Origin: Pareuzebyella sediminis
GTDB taxonomy: Bacteria > Bacteroidota > Bacteroidia > Flavobacteriales > Flavobacteriaceae
Reading direction: 5' to 3'
Assembly: GCF_008367235.1 (NCBI RefSeq)
Contig: NZ_VTZS01000003.1
Coordinates: 682,001 to 746,000 of the forward strand
Length of the DNA stretch: 64,000 nucleotides
Made by a program: the position numbers and the translations under genes. Numbering within the stretch: position 1 is the stretch's first letter; the number at the start of each line of letters is the position of its first letter. A model generated the notes under the pieces. That model was not told the DNA's origin. It ran no database searches and saw only the letters and a list, made by a program, of their open reading frames with translations. Positions 28,501 through 37,032 of this stretch are shown piece after piece.

Positions 28501-29120
28501 CGGTAAGCGTTTTGCAATAATAGCATAGGCCCTTGCTGTTGCATTTTTTTTTGTAGCCATTCGTCAGGTTTTGGTTTCATAGCGTTCATGCTTGCCCTCG
28601 CGACCAAGTTGGCGGATTCCTCAAGATCTTCAAGGGCTACGATAGGCTTATCGAATTTTTTGCCAGCCTGATAGATGAACATATCGAGATAGGTCTCTTC
28701 TTCAAAATTTTGAGAGATTTCATTGGTTCGGTATAGAATATTGTTGATAAGACGATCATCGAAGGCGAGATAAGCTCCTAAAACCTGTTTTCTTGGGTTG
28801 TCGATGTGAAAAGAGCGCGAATAAAAGCCTTTGGTCTCAAATCCATCGTTATAACCATGGAAATTATTGTTCATAAGATCCATATTCTCTAGCCAATGAT
28901 TAGGGTCTGATTCTAGGGCCACGATATCACATTGGTCTAAAGCCTCGTAAAAAACGTCGTCTAAACGAAATGCGATTTTCTTGCTTACATGCATGGTGCC
29001 GTAGAGGTAAGAAGTCTCCACGAGCCCGTTTCCGGATATTTCCCATAACAGGCTTTTGGCTTCTTGTGCCGATACAACGAAGGGAGCAAAAGAAAGAACG
29101 ATTAGAGTAAGCAAGCGCAT
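25599..29120 (-). CDS. TraB/GumN-family protein with a very long unknown C-terminal region
   Basis: The 1,173-aa protein has a signal peptide (LLTLIVLSFAPFVVSAQ) and an N-terminal TraB/GumN domain (about 22-285; TSYLYGTMHVSKKIAFRLDD, VALESDP, FAGIGAAHLPGNNGVID). The conserved GTMH, Glu and GAAHLPG motifs suggest a metalloprotease-like fold. The remaining roughly 880 residues are unassigned. They contain two related units, each ending in a pattern like FNSLRF or FFASFRL, then helical repeat-like sequence (about 780-1060). Typical stand-alone GumN proteins are about 300 aa. Likely periplasmic or outer-membrane associated. Confidence 0.85.
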   Translation of the reverse strand: MRLLTLIVLSFAPFVVSAQEAKSLLWEISGNGLVETSYLYGTMHVSKKIAFRLDDVFYEALDQCDIVALESDPNHWLENMDLMNNNFHGYNDGFETKGFYSRSFHIDNPRKQVLGAYLAFDDRLINNILYRTNEISQNFEEETYLDMFIYQAGKKFDKPIVALEDLEESANLVARASMNAMKPKPDEWLQKKMQQQGPMLLLQNAYRERNIALLDSIDRAMYTKHYIKYMLHIRNANMVARLDSIMQEGKVFAGIGAAHLPGNNGVIDLLRKKGYTLKPLVSKASAKGKQLKKKFEDKIRENQYTPFGPEDNAFSLNLTNKLYPVSERGTTTYISPDLANGSYVMVHRIPTHSFLKKNISYGIEDIDDLLFENIPGKILEKKTVKKDGFVGIDIKNQLKNRDHQRYQIFKTPLEFIIFKMGGEGDYVSRISDTIFNSLRFRRDIGKKIKVSSDFKDFEVEMPLLHTFTNKHGSGNRWIEGYDENTDSYYFLKKAVLSDFGCIEADTFELKQIQRRLYQDLKLSPIYEDFSSNRLRSSAAFDSIGNKHLHLLTTLRRGEYYLLGAITANEPEAKRFFASFRLKEAVDPIPPKKVLDTALYFTTLTSVMPPKFVESSNNYFDRGPKTKPYDPFHKKTIYRNKNDEVISVELNKVHDFLMFENIDSAWALRKRLYAHNRFNILREDIRTTPKGYQEMNLTLTDTASSRGILVKNVIKDGLLYELKAIIDTSNQPSRFVSDFYENFSPMDTVIGKKVFKNKIPDFYTALRQKDSSILDGYRYLKFTRMDVDSLKYYISEYDFEPHLKDIQLYLLEQLVKLDVDLTSFHRRLYAKSYNNPMAQAQILQAIANRKDKASTQLLLQFMENDLPLLSNPMEMNLIFKPYRDSLPLAKELFPDLLDYSTISEYRAPIISLLGKLQAEGLVRPKHYKRYKNQILNDAKIQLKRHLGNIPKTTSTQMDIVKSYPHHGSLLEDYVTLLYPFKNEKAVEQFFQQLSLFKNPRIQTTYVGLQIVNNEKVAQEELLELATDVESRVLLFSKLKHLNRLDLFPKQFRSQKHLAEALLSRDNTSATQNEPLYFVAQKPLYYNNKKLTGYYYKKRNPEDYDKNFSMYLLVFENDKGINIEPYYTNEGMRIEDTDTEENVVDYVTEAFMLKDHPRAQVYRPDGYGTYGFHGY

Positions 29121-29219
29121 AGACCTTATTTTGGCTACGATTTTTTACAAAATTAGGGAAGTATGCTTGGTAATAATTCCCTAGAAACCGTTAAAAGTGA
29201 CGGGCTGATGGTATAACGC

Positions 29220-30296
29220 CTATTCTCGGCCCGTATTTTCCGAAGCATCCATTTTTTCAATTTTAAGGCGCGTATGGGCCAAGCTTTCAGGGTAGTTTTC
29301 TTGCAGATAGACAATTAATTTTTCACGTACCAGAACGCGTAGGTCCCAAGCGGTCGGTGAATCCTTGGCGCTCATCAATGCACGAATTTCAACACTTTGA
29401 GGCTTTGAATCGGTGACTTGCAATACGTTCACCTTGCCGTCCCATAGGTCCGTGCTTTCAAGTATGCGCGTCAGTTCTTCCCGAAGCTTGTCAAAGGGTA
29501 CGTTATAATCGGTATATAGAAATACCGTGCCTAAAATATCAGCAGAGGTCTTGGTCCAGTTTTGAAAAGGCTTTTCAATAAAATAAGGGGTAGGTACTAT
29601 CAAACGCCTTTTGTCCCAAATGCTTACCACTACATAGGTCAATGTAATTTGCTCAATTCTACCCCATTCGCCTTCTACGATGACGACATCGTCAATTTTA
29701 ATGGGCTGAGCTATGGCAATTTGAATGCCGGCCAATATGGTGCCGATCATTTTCTGGGCAGAAAAGCCGATAATAATACCGGCAACACCCGCGGAGGCAA
29801 AGATACTTACTCCTATTTCACGAATTCCTTCGAAACTCATTAAAGCAATCCCGATGGCCAAAATTATTACAATGAAAATAATGATGCGCTCCAAAATGTT
29901 AAATTGAGTGGTGACCTTCCGTGCCTTAAGATTGTCTTCTGCATGCATGTCGTATTTATCTATCACATAATGCTTTACGATTTTAATGCACGTCAAAATG
30001 AGCCAAGTGAAAGCGAAAATAAAAAGCAGGGTACTCGATTTTCGAAACCAATAGGCCTCTTCGGGCAGACCTATGACGTCTCGCAGCGCCTCCATTCGGA
30101 GCAAAATGGACAGAAAAATCAAGAGGATCGAAGGGCTGAGCTTTTTGACCGAAGTAAGGGGCAGTAAGTATTTCGGATTTTTACCAAAATGCCTTAATAC
30201 CCGTAACAAGGCGAAATAAGCAACGATAAGACCTGCGGAGGTACTTATGATAATTAGAATGGATTGATTGTGCTCACTAAAAAAATCGTTTAACAT
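29220..30296 (-). CDS. Mechanosensitive ion channel, MscS family
   Basis: The 358-aa protein has about five membrane segments (residues 13-33, 50-66, 87-105, 132-152, 160-185). The MscS pore helix is FASAGVAGIIIGFSAQKMIG, the beta-domain has DDVVIVEGEWGRIEQITLTY, and the C-terminal cytoplasmic cage includes IWDKRRLIVPTPYFIEKPFQ. It opens under membrane tension to release solutes. It lies 99 bp upstream of the TraB-like gene on the same strand and is divergent from hemH. Confidence 0.92.
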   Translation of the reverse strand: MLNDFFSEHNQSILIIISTSAGLIVAYFALLRVLRHFGKNPKYLLPLTSVKKLSPSILLIFLSILLRMEALRDVIGLPEEAYWFRKSSTLLFIFAFTWLILTCIKIVKHYVIDKYDMHAEDNLKARKVTTQFNILERIIIFIVIILAIGIALMSFEGIREIGVSIFASAGVAGIIIGFSAQKMIGTILAGIQIAIAQPIKIDDVVIVEGEWGRIEQITLTYVVVSIWDKRRLIVPTPYFIEKPFQNWTKTSADILGTVFLYTDYNVPFDKLREELTRILESTDLWDGKVNVLQVTDSKPQSVEIRALMSAKDSPTAWDLRVLVREKLIVYLQENYPESLAHTRLKIEKMDASENTGRE

Positions 30297-30504
30297 GGCA
30301 TCATTTTAGAGACTTAGAATACTAAAAAAGTACGATTTTTGCTGTTAAACCGCCTATAAAATTGATGGAATCTATAGCATTATCAAAAAGTATTTCATTG
30401 TTCTAACAATAGGATGGTTTTCAAGCCTTATTTTTGTATTATGCTAAGTTCAGACCAAGACAAAGTATGGCTGAGCGGCGTAAAAAGATCTTTAAAAGCA
30501 AAGA

Positions 30505-31536
30505 ATGAAAGGAGTTTTATTGGTTAATCTGGGTTCACCCGATACCCCGACGGCAAAAGACGTTAAGCCGTATCTTGACGAATTTTTAATGGATGAACGT
30601 GTTATCGACACCCCTTTATGGCTCCGAAATCTGATCGTTAGAGGAATAATTTTAAGAACGCGACCAAAAAAATCTGCAAAGGCCTATGCCAAGATTTGGT
30701 GGGAGGAAGGTTCGCCCTTAATCGTCATTTCAGAGCGTTTTGCGCAAAAACTTAAAAATCAAACCGAGATGCCTGTGGCCTTGGGAATGCGCTATGGTAG
30801 TATGACGATAAAGAACGCCCTACAAGAGCTCAAAGACCAGAATGTGGATGAGGTGCTCTTGGTTCCTTTATATCCCCACTATGCCATGTCTTCTTTCGAA
30901 ACGGTGGTTGTCAAGGCGATGGAAGTGCAAAATCAATTTTTCCCAGAAATTCGATTGACCACCCTTCCTGCGTTTTATAAAAATCCGGATTACATTAAGG
31001 TACTGTCCGAAAGTATCAAGGACGGCCTGAAAGACTTTGAATACGACCATGTTCTTTTTTCTTACCATGGCATACCCGAACGGCACATTCGAAAATCCGA
31101 TCCGACTAACTATCATTGTAAAATCAATGGAAAATGTTGTACGATCAACTCGGTCGCACACCAAACTTGTTACCGACATCAAGTCTATGAGACAACCGAG
31201 CTGGTAAAGGCTTATTTAGGTCTTCCGGAGGACAAGGTAAGCTCGTCGTTCCAATCGCGCTTGGCAGGTGACCCTTGGTTAAAACCCTATACCGATTTCG
31301 AATTCGAGAGGCTTGCTAAGGAGGGGAAAAAGAAATTAGCGGTCATCACCCCGGCCTTTGTTTCCGATTGTTTGGAGACTTTGGAAGAAATAGCCATGGA
31401 AGGTAAGCATCAATTTGAAGAAGCTGGAGGCGAATCGTATAAACACATTGCCTGCTTAAATGATAGTGAGGCATGGGTTCAGGTGATGGCAAAATGGGTG
31501 AATGCCTGGGAAGCGACCGGCGCCTTGCCGGTTTAA
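30505..31536 (+). CDS. hemH: Ferrochelatase HemH
   Basis: HemH inserts Fe2+ into protoporphyrin IX. The 343-aa protein has LVNLGSPDTPTAKDVKPYL at the N-terminus, LYPHYAMSSFETV, the catalytic H188 in FSYHGIPERH, SRLAGDPWLKPYT and SDCLETLEEI. Right after the catalytic His is a Cys cluster: C205, C211, C212 and C222. Some bacterial ferrochelatases bind a [2Fe-2S] cluster in such an internal segment, so one may be present here. It is transcribed separately from the hemA-B run, with a -7-like TATTTTTG at 30429-30436. Confidence 0.96.
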   Translation: MKGVLLVNLGSPDTPTAKDVKPYLDEFLMDERVIDTPLWLRNLIVRGIILRTRPKKSAKAYAKIWWEEGSPLIVISERFAQKLKNQTEMPVALGMRYGSMTIKNALQELKDQNVDEVLLVPLYPHYAMSSFETVVVKAMEVQNQFFPEIRLTTLPAFYKNPDYIKVLSESIKDGLKDFEYDHVLFSYHGIPERHIRKSDPTNYHCKINGKCCTINSVAHQTCYRHQVYETTELVKAYLGLPEDKVSSSFQSRLAGDPWLKPYTDFEFERLAKEGKKKLAVITPAFVSDCLETLEEIAMEGKHQFEEAGGESYKHIACLNDSEAWVQVMAKWVNAWEATGALPV

Positions 31537-31591
31537 CTTGAACAATATGGGCTTGTATCTTCTTCCATAAAATGCGAAAAGATCTAAAAAC

Positions 31592-32983
31592 TTGCGAAAA
31601 AAACCTTCAAGTGTATCGGCAGATCAGTTAGGTTCGGAGCCTATAGGCCGTTTGTTAGTTAGACAAGCGGTACCTGCTTCCATTGGTATTTTGGTGATGT
31701 CTTTGAACATATTGGTCGATTCTATCTTTGTTGGTAACTGGATAGGCTCCATCGCCATTGCGGCTATCAATGTTGTTTTACCGGTTTCCTTTTTTATTGG
31801 GGCTTTGGGGATGGCGATAGGTATTGGGGGTTCAAGTATCATTTCGAGGGCGTTGGGAGCCGATAATTATCCTAGGGCTATTAAAACTTTCGGTAATCAG
31901 ATTACCCTCACGTTGGTGATTACTATCAGTATGGTCGCTTTAGGGCTATATTACATAGATTCCCTCATTCCTGCTTTTGGAGGTAAAGGTGCCATCTTTT
32001 CCCCTGCCAAAATTTATTATACAATCGTACTCTACGGAATTCCCTTTTTAGCGCTTTGCATGATGGGTAACACCGTCATTCGCGCAGAAGGAAAGCCCAA
32101 ATTCGCTATGGTGGCCATGATTATACCCTCTGTAAGCAATCTTTTGATGGATTATATTTTTATCTATGTTTTTGATTGGGGAATGCAGGGAGCAGCATGG
32201 GCCACGACCATAGGTTACGTATGCTGTTTCGCATATATTCTTTACTTTTTTCTTTCCTCTAACTCAGAGTTAAGGTTGAGCCCGAATTGTTTCAGACTTG
32301 ACCCAAAGATTCTCAAGGAAATCGGATCGTTAGGCTTTGTAACCCTTTCACGACAGGCGACTACAAGCGTAGTCTATTTGTTAATGAACAATATTCTTTT
32401 TGGACTGGGTGGGGAGGCTATGGTAGCGGTTTACGCCATTATCGGAAGGATGTTGATGTTCGCCCTTTTTCCTGTTTTCGGAGTTACCCAAGGTTTTTTG
32501 CCCATCGCCGGATTCAATTATGGGGCCAAAAAATACCAAAGGGTTCGAAAGGTGATATATACCGCAATATTTTACGCGTCCATACTGGCGACCTTCGTTT
32601 TTATCGGACTGTTCATATTTCCAGCTGAAATAGCCGGTTTGTTCTTGAGTAGTAAAGCACATATGTCTGAGGTTGAGCTCGCCACGAATGCCTTCGTTCT
32701 AGAGCATACGCCTACGGCTATGCGATGGGTATTTGCGGCCACCCCCATTATTGCCCTGCAGCTTATTGGAGCAGCATATTTTCAGGCTATAGGAAAGGCT
32801 ATTCCGGCATTGCTTCTAACTTTGTCAAGACAGGGCTTCTTTTTTATTCCCCTAATTTTGATTTTGCCTCGCTATTTCGATGAATTGGGCGTATGGATTT
32901 CTTTTCCCATTGCCGATGTCTTGGCGACCGTGGTCACTGGAATATATTTGCGGAGGGAAGTCAGGCGTTCGTTGGGCGGCTAA
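31592..32983 (+). CDS. MATE-family efflux transporter
   Basis: The 463-aa protein has 12 hydrophobic segments and the two-fold MATE repeat: the first half starts with LLVRQAVPASIGILVMSLN and VDSIFVGNW, the second with VTLSRQATTSVVYLLMNN. Such proteins export cationic drugs or metabolites against H+ or Na+. The only upstream in-frame start is TTG 31592; an ATG at 31572 is in another frame. It follows hemH by 55 bp, so it may be co-transcribed. Substrate unknown. Confidence 0.92.
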   Translation: MRKKPSSVSADQLGSEPIGRLLVRQAVPASIGILVMSLNILVDSIFVGNWIGSIAIAAINVVLPVSFFIGALGMAIGIGGSSIISRALGADNYPRAIKTFGNQITLTLVITISMVALGLYYIDSLIPAFGGKGAIFSPAKIYYTIVLYGIPFLALCMMGNTVIRAEGKPKFAMVAMIIPSVSNLLMDYIFIYVFDWGMQGAAWATTIGYVCCFAYILYFFLSSNSELRLSPNCFRLDPKILKEIGSLGFVTLSRQATTSVVYLLMNNILFGLGGEAMVAVYAIIGRMLMFALFPVFGVTQGFLPIAGFNYGAKKYQRVRKVIYTAIFYASILATFVFIGLFIFPAEIAGLFLSSKAHMSEVELATNAFVLEHTPTAMRWVFAATPIIALQLIGAAYFQAIGKAIPALLLTLSRQGFFFIPLILILPRYFDELGVWISFPIADVLATVVTGIYLRREVRRSLGG

Positions 32984-32996
32984 GTACGCTCGAATT

Positions 32997-34286
32997 TTAG
33001 TTCTCGCCCATTATGTGTAACAACTCCATACCTGTCGATGATCGGGGCTTAAAACCCGGCCAGTCTTGGTCATTGGAGTTTTGGGGAACATCCAAAAACT
33101 TCGAAAAATCCTGATCCTTTAGGTGGGTTCCTAAAAATGCGGTTACAAAATGTTGGTTGATATTATTGATTTTGCGTTGGTCCCAAGTCGCATCGGCGTA
33201 GCGGTTATACTCGTCGATGTGCAACCCTGGCTGTAAAGACTCTTTTGGCGGCGGATTTGGAGCAACGTTGTGCCTGGCATTTTCGTAGGTGAGTAAGTAC
33301 CGGTCTGCGTTGACGGCTCCTTCGAAGATAGCTTTGATTCCTTTTTCGTAGCCAGAAATGTCATCTTGGCTACCTGCAACGAAAAAAGTAGGTACCCGTA
33401 ATCCTTTGAGACCCTCAGCATTCCAGACACCACGTTCCATTCCCCAAGGGGCAAACGCTACCACGGCCTTGATTCTAGGATCGACTTGATTCTGATACTC
33501 GGGATGGCTGGCCGTTAAGGGTGCAATGGCTTTGCTCCCTTGGGTCATTTGGGTGAAAAAGCCATTCAATGTATCGCTGTACCCGGCTCCCGCTACATTT
33601 AAAACGCCGTACCCACCCATGGAATATCCGATTATACCTATTTTTTCGGCATCAACCAGACCAGAAAGCGGGTCATCGCTTTCAGGGCTTGACAAACGAA
33701 CCATTTCCTGAAGCACAAATTTAATGTCTTTGGCCCGGTTAAGAAGGGTGCTATGAAAAGCATTGGCATCCTTAAAGGTAGAGTCCGTATGATCGATGGC
33801 AGCGACCACATAGCCTTTTGAGGCCAAGTTTTCTGTCAAATAGGTCATAAGGTAACGTGACCCCACATACCCATGTGAAACTATGACTAGAGGAAAAGCT
33901 TCTGTGCCATCCGTTTGTTTCGGTACCGCATTGCGAAACGCTCTTCCTTTGAAGGAAAAAGGAATCAAAGGTCTTAGAGTGTCTCCCCGTGTTCCCATAA
34001 CTTCTTCGTAAATTACCGAAGTCTCGGACGCTTCGTCCATATTGGCCGGATACCATACTTCTACGGTCAACGGCCTGTCGTAAACAGCATCGTTACCCGC
34101 TTTGGAATTTAGGATGTCGATCTGTTTTTCATTCACCAAATTCAAGGTGCGAACCCCGATACGATGTGGCCCTCTTAATGAGAGTTCGGGGGCATCGGGC
34201 AGTGGGTCTCCGTACAAAAATTCTTGTGCTTGTACTGCGTAAAGAGTACCTACAAAATAGACCAAAAGTAATATGCCGTTTTTCAT
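32997..34286 (-). CDS. Exported alpha/beta hydrolase (PAF-acetylhydrolase/dienelactone-hydrolase-like)
   Basis: The 429-aa protein has a Sec signal (ILLLVYFVGTLYAVQAQ) and an alpha/beta hydrolase fold. The nucleophile elbow is GYSMGGYG with S222, the oxyanion area is VIVSHGYVGSR (135-145), and the late Asp/His residues are in VAGSQDDISGYE and ENARHNVAPN. It resembles predicted dienelactone hydrolases and platelet-activating-factor acetylhydrolases. The substrate is an unknown ester or amide in the periplasm. It is convergent with the MATE gene, 13 bp apart. Confidence 0.85.
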   Translation of the reverse strand: MKNGILLLVYFVGTLYAVQAQEFLYGDPLPDAPELSLRGPHRIGVRTLNLVNEKQIDILNSKAGNDAVYDRPLTVEVWYPANMDEASETSVIYEEVMGTRGDTLRPLIPFSFKGRAFRNAVPKQTDGTEAFPLVIVSHGYVGSRYLMTYLTENLASKGYVVAAIDHTDSTFKDANAFHSTLLNRAKDIKFVLQEMVRLSSPESDDPLSGLVDAEKIGIIGYSMGGYGVLNVAGAGYSDTLNGFFTQMTQGSKAIAPLTASHPEYQNQVDPRIKAVVAFAPWGMERGVWNAEGLKGLRVPTFFVAGSQDDISGYEKGIKAIFEGAVNADRYLLTYENARHNVAPNPPPKESLQPGLHIDEYNRYADATWDQRKINNINQHFVTAFLGTHLKDQDFSKFLDVPQNSNDQDWPGFKPRSSTGMELLHIMGEN

Positions 34287-34576
34287 TTTTACACATTGAT
34301 TAGCCCTAAAAATACATATTTAAAACAACTCTGAACGGTTTAAAGTAAAATGAGTAGATAGTCTTTTTTTGATAGAAAAGCATTTAATCCATAATTAAAG
34401 TGGAAACCTTTTGCGTTCTGTCAAATCTATTTATTTGAAAAGTGAGCTTTTCTTGATTTCAGTAATGAATGAGATGGGGATATAGGCAAGCGAATCGGGT
34501 TCGGGCCAATGTTTAATGACGTACCGCTTATATGATGTTTTCTTGCCCCATTGCAAAAATTTGGAGAAATTATTTT
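34287..34576. other. Intergenic region, no gene seen
   Basis: AT-rich sequence between the start of the alpha/beta hydrolase gene and the end of the ecsC-like gene, both on the minus strand. I see no coding frame with a family signature and no terminator-like hairpin. It presumably holds the hydrolase promoter. Confidence 0.45.
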
Positions 34577-35398
34577 TTACGAAAACTTGGTTTGGGTTGC
34601 ATTTTCTACCGGTATCCCTTCGTAATTTTTTCGAATCAATTCTTGCCCATATTTTCGTTCCAATCGGCGAATACTAAAATGGGCCTGAGCCATATTTTGA
34701 AAATGTTGAATGAAAGCGAGGTTAATGGAAGCCCCACCCACTGCGCCCACCAAAGGAATAGCCTGTGCTACAAACTTTTCGGAGACCTGTACGCTAAATC
34801 TTGAGGCTATTTGGGCAATGAATTGTACTATCGGGCTCGAGGTGCCCACCAATAGTCCCTCGATTAACCTACTTGAAGAACCTTTTACGGCGGCATTAAG
34901 CGCAATTCGGGTCGCAAAGTAACCGGTATCGATACTATCGTCATGTTTTGTTTTGCCGCCTAGGGCAAATACCTGTAAACAGGCTAGTTGGGTATCAAGC
35001 TCGCTTAAATCTTCTCCTTGACTTCTGGCAATGTCCATGATGGAGCGCATCATGAGTTTAGTGGTGATGCCTAGGTCAACTGTAAAGGCGGTCGCGCCCA
35101 AAGCTCCCCCTAGCATACCAGATGAGGTTACGAGCCCCTTATACATAGTGTTTAAAGGCGTAGTCATTGTTTTTCCTGATTTCATGGTAGTCAAATTTGC
35201 CCTGACTACAGTAATCAACACCTTGTAGCTTAGTTGCTTGAGCCATTTTTGCTGTTTTTCGGGAAGAAGTTCGAGTCGACTTTCTATGAGATTCCCCATT
35301 TTGTTCAAGCCCTCCATGGCCCAACCAATTCGTTCCATTTTGTATTTTGCCATTTTTAGAGTGGCAAGGTCCTCCGGATGTAACTTTTTATCGCTCAT
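34577..35398 (-). CDS. EcsC family protein
   Basis: The protein has 273 aa from ATG 35398; an in-frame ATG at 35434 would add 12 residues and cannot be excluded. It matches the EcsC family by its helical, alanine- and glycine-rich body (MYKGLVTSSGMLGGALGATA, FVAQAIPLVGAVGGASINLA). These proteins associate with membranes and their molecular function is unknown. There is no signal peptide; two glycine-rich hydrophobic helices may insert in the membrane. It is divergent from the redoxin-like gene. Confidence 0.83.
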   Translation of the reverse strand: MSDKKLHPEDLATLKMAKYKMERIGWAMEGLNKMGNLIESRLELLPEKQQKWLKQLSYKVLITVVRANLTTMKSGKTMTTPLNTMYKGLVTSSGMLGGALGATAFTVDLGITTKLMMRSIMDIARSQGEDLSELDTQLACLQVFALGGKTKHDDSIDTGYFATRIALNAAVKGSSSRLIEGLLVGTSSPIVQFIAQIASRFSVQVSEKFVAQAIPLVGAVGGASINLAFIQHFQNMAQAHFSIRRLERKYGQELIRKNYEGIPVENATQTKFS

Positions 35399-35539
35399 TA
35401 ATTTTGTAGCAACTTTATATGCTAAAATACGCATTCCATGTGTTTTTTAGAGCGGTACACTTCCTTTTTCTATTTTGACATTTTTAGTACATTTATGGGG
35501 TTAAAGTTTAAAGATTCAATATACTTTTTAAGAAAGGAA

Positions 35540-36223
35540 ATGGCCTCCCACAAATTGCTATTACCAATAATAGGCTTACTTGCTGTGCAGTGCCTGTACG
35601 GCCAAAAATACTTTAAAATAGAAAACGACATGGTCGACGAGCGAACGTTCAGAGAAGGCTTGGCCATGATTGCACGGGAATATAATCCTCAAATAGTTAC
35701 CTATAAAACGTTTGAACGTGTTCTAGTGAAAGACTCCATAATTGAAAATATTGCCATTGTGGTATTAGAGGAGGAGGAAGATGAAGAGGTCTATCGTGTT
35801 TTTGATTTTTTAGATCGGCCGTTGCCCGATTTTGAGTTTTTGGATAATACGGGAGCTCTAGTAAAAAAAGGGAATTTCCTTGGCAAATATACCGTCGTAG
35901 GTCTTTATAAAGAACCGGGTCAAGTGCGTTCCTCGCACATCAAATCGATGAATAATCTGGTCGAAACCGGACAATACAATGCGGTGGCCCTGATTGCAAA
36001 AAATGGAAAAGCGGAATTTATGGCAAAGAAAGCCGATTTTCCAGTACTTAACGAATGTATCTCATGGTATATCAAGAATATTTCTATTCCCGAGTCACCA
36101 AAGTTTTTAGTTTTAGACGAGCAAGGTAAGCTTCGCTATATTTTTCAAACGTTTCCTGATAGAAAAAGTAACGCCAGACCCATGAATCCGGAGCACTTGA
36201 AGATATTCGACCTTTTAAAATGA
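35540..36223 (+). CDS. Exported redoxin/DUF4174-like protein lacking a CxxC motif
   Basis: The 227-aa protein starts at ATG 35540, preceded by AGAAAGGAA as a possible ribosome site, and has a Sec signal (KLLLPIIGLLAVQCLYGQ). The C-terminal half (about 105-225) looks like a thioredoxin fold (YTVVGLYKEPGQVRSSHIKS, PKFLVLDEQGKLRYIFQTFP), similar to DUF4174. It lacks a CxxC; its only mature cysteine lies in LNECISW. So it is probably not a disulfide oxidoreductase. A run of acidic residues (LEEEEDEEVYRVF) precedes the fold. Function unknown. Confidence 0.7.
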   Translation: MASHKLLLPIIGLLAVQCLYGQKYFKIENDMVDERTFREGLAMIAREYNPQIVTYKTFERVLVKDSIIENIAIVVLEEEEDEEVYRVFDFLDRPLPDFEFLDNTGALVKKGNFLGKYTVVGLYKEPGQVRSSHIKSMNNLVETGQYNAVALIAKNGKAEFMAKKADFPVLNECISWYIKNISIPESPKFLVLDEQGKLRYIFQTFPDRKSNARPMNPEHLKIFDLLK

Positions 36224-36326
36224 CAGCTTACCCCGTTACGATGTGCTTATAGGTACCTTGTATTCCTTTCGCAAATATGCCTTGAAATTGGCTAACTTTG
36301 AATGCGAACCATAAAATAAAATTCTG

Positions 36327-36878
36327 GTGTCAGACTATTATAATTATATCAAAGCCCTTCACCTAATTTTTGTCATTACATGGTTTGCCGGCCTTTTTTA
36401 TATTCCCCGCTTGTTTATTTATCACATTGAAGCCGTTGATAAACCTAGTCCTGGCAGGGAAATTTTAGTACAACAGCTGCAATTGATGGCCAGGCGTTTA
36501 TGGTATATTATTACTTGGCCTTCAGCGATATTGGCTACCGTTTTTGCCATTAGCCTATTGATACTTATGCCTAGTTGGCTGCAGCAACCCTGGATGCACT
36601 TAAAATTGGGTTTTGTATTACTTTTGATCGGATACCACTTAAAGACCCATCATATGTTCAGGCAACTACAGCGGAACGAAATTCGCTATACGTCGAGGTA
36701 TATGCGTATTTGGAATGAAGGCGCAACCATTCTATTGTTTGCTATTATTTTCTTGGTCATACTACGTAGTACCCTTAGTTGGGTGTTCGGGTTGGTCGGG
36801 CTTTTTGTATTAGTCCTACTTCTGATGTTAGGGGTCAAGTTGTATAAAAGGTTTCGGGATAACAATCCGGAAGCATGA
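36327..36878 (+). CDS. hemJ: Protoporphyrinogen IX oxidase HemJ (CopD/UPF0093 family)
   Basis: HemJ oxidises protoporphyrinogen IX to protoporphyrin IX, the step between HemF and HemH. The 183-aa membrane protein has four to five hydrophobic segments. The conserved N-terminal segment KALHLIFVITWFAGLFYIPR contains H12, a heme/substrate residue. HLKLGFVLLLIGYHL and a late membrane helix follow. A GTG start (36327) is used; no in-frame ATG precedes it. A perfect -7-like TAACTTTG lies at 36293-36300. No hemG or hemY is seen, so this is likely the sole enzyme for that step here. Confidence 0.88.
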   Translation: MSDYYNYIKALHLIFVITWFAGLFYIPRLFIYHIEAVDKPSPGREILVQQLQLMARRLWYIITWPSAILATVFAISLLILMPSWLQQPWMHLKLGFVLLLIGYHLKTHHMFRQLQRNEIRYTSRYMRIWNEGATILLFAIIFLVILRSTLSWVFGLVGLFVLVLLLMLGVKLYKRFRDNNPEA

Positions 36879-37032
36879 TTTACGTTTTTTAGAGAACAAG
36901 AACTATTTTTCTTGGTATAAAGTTTGCATTGCAACGAGAAATTAGATATTCAAGGAAGGAAGGCATGTTTCCTTTTTTTCAAAATTTATGGAGAGACCAT
37001 AATTAGTACCTTTAAGTTTAAACTTTGAACAC

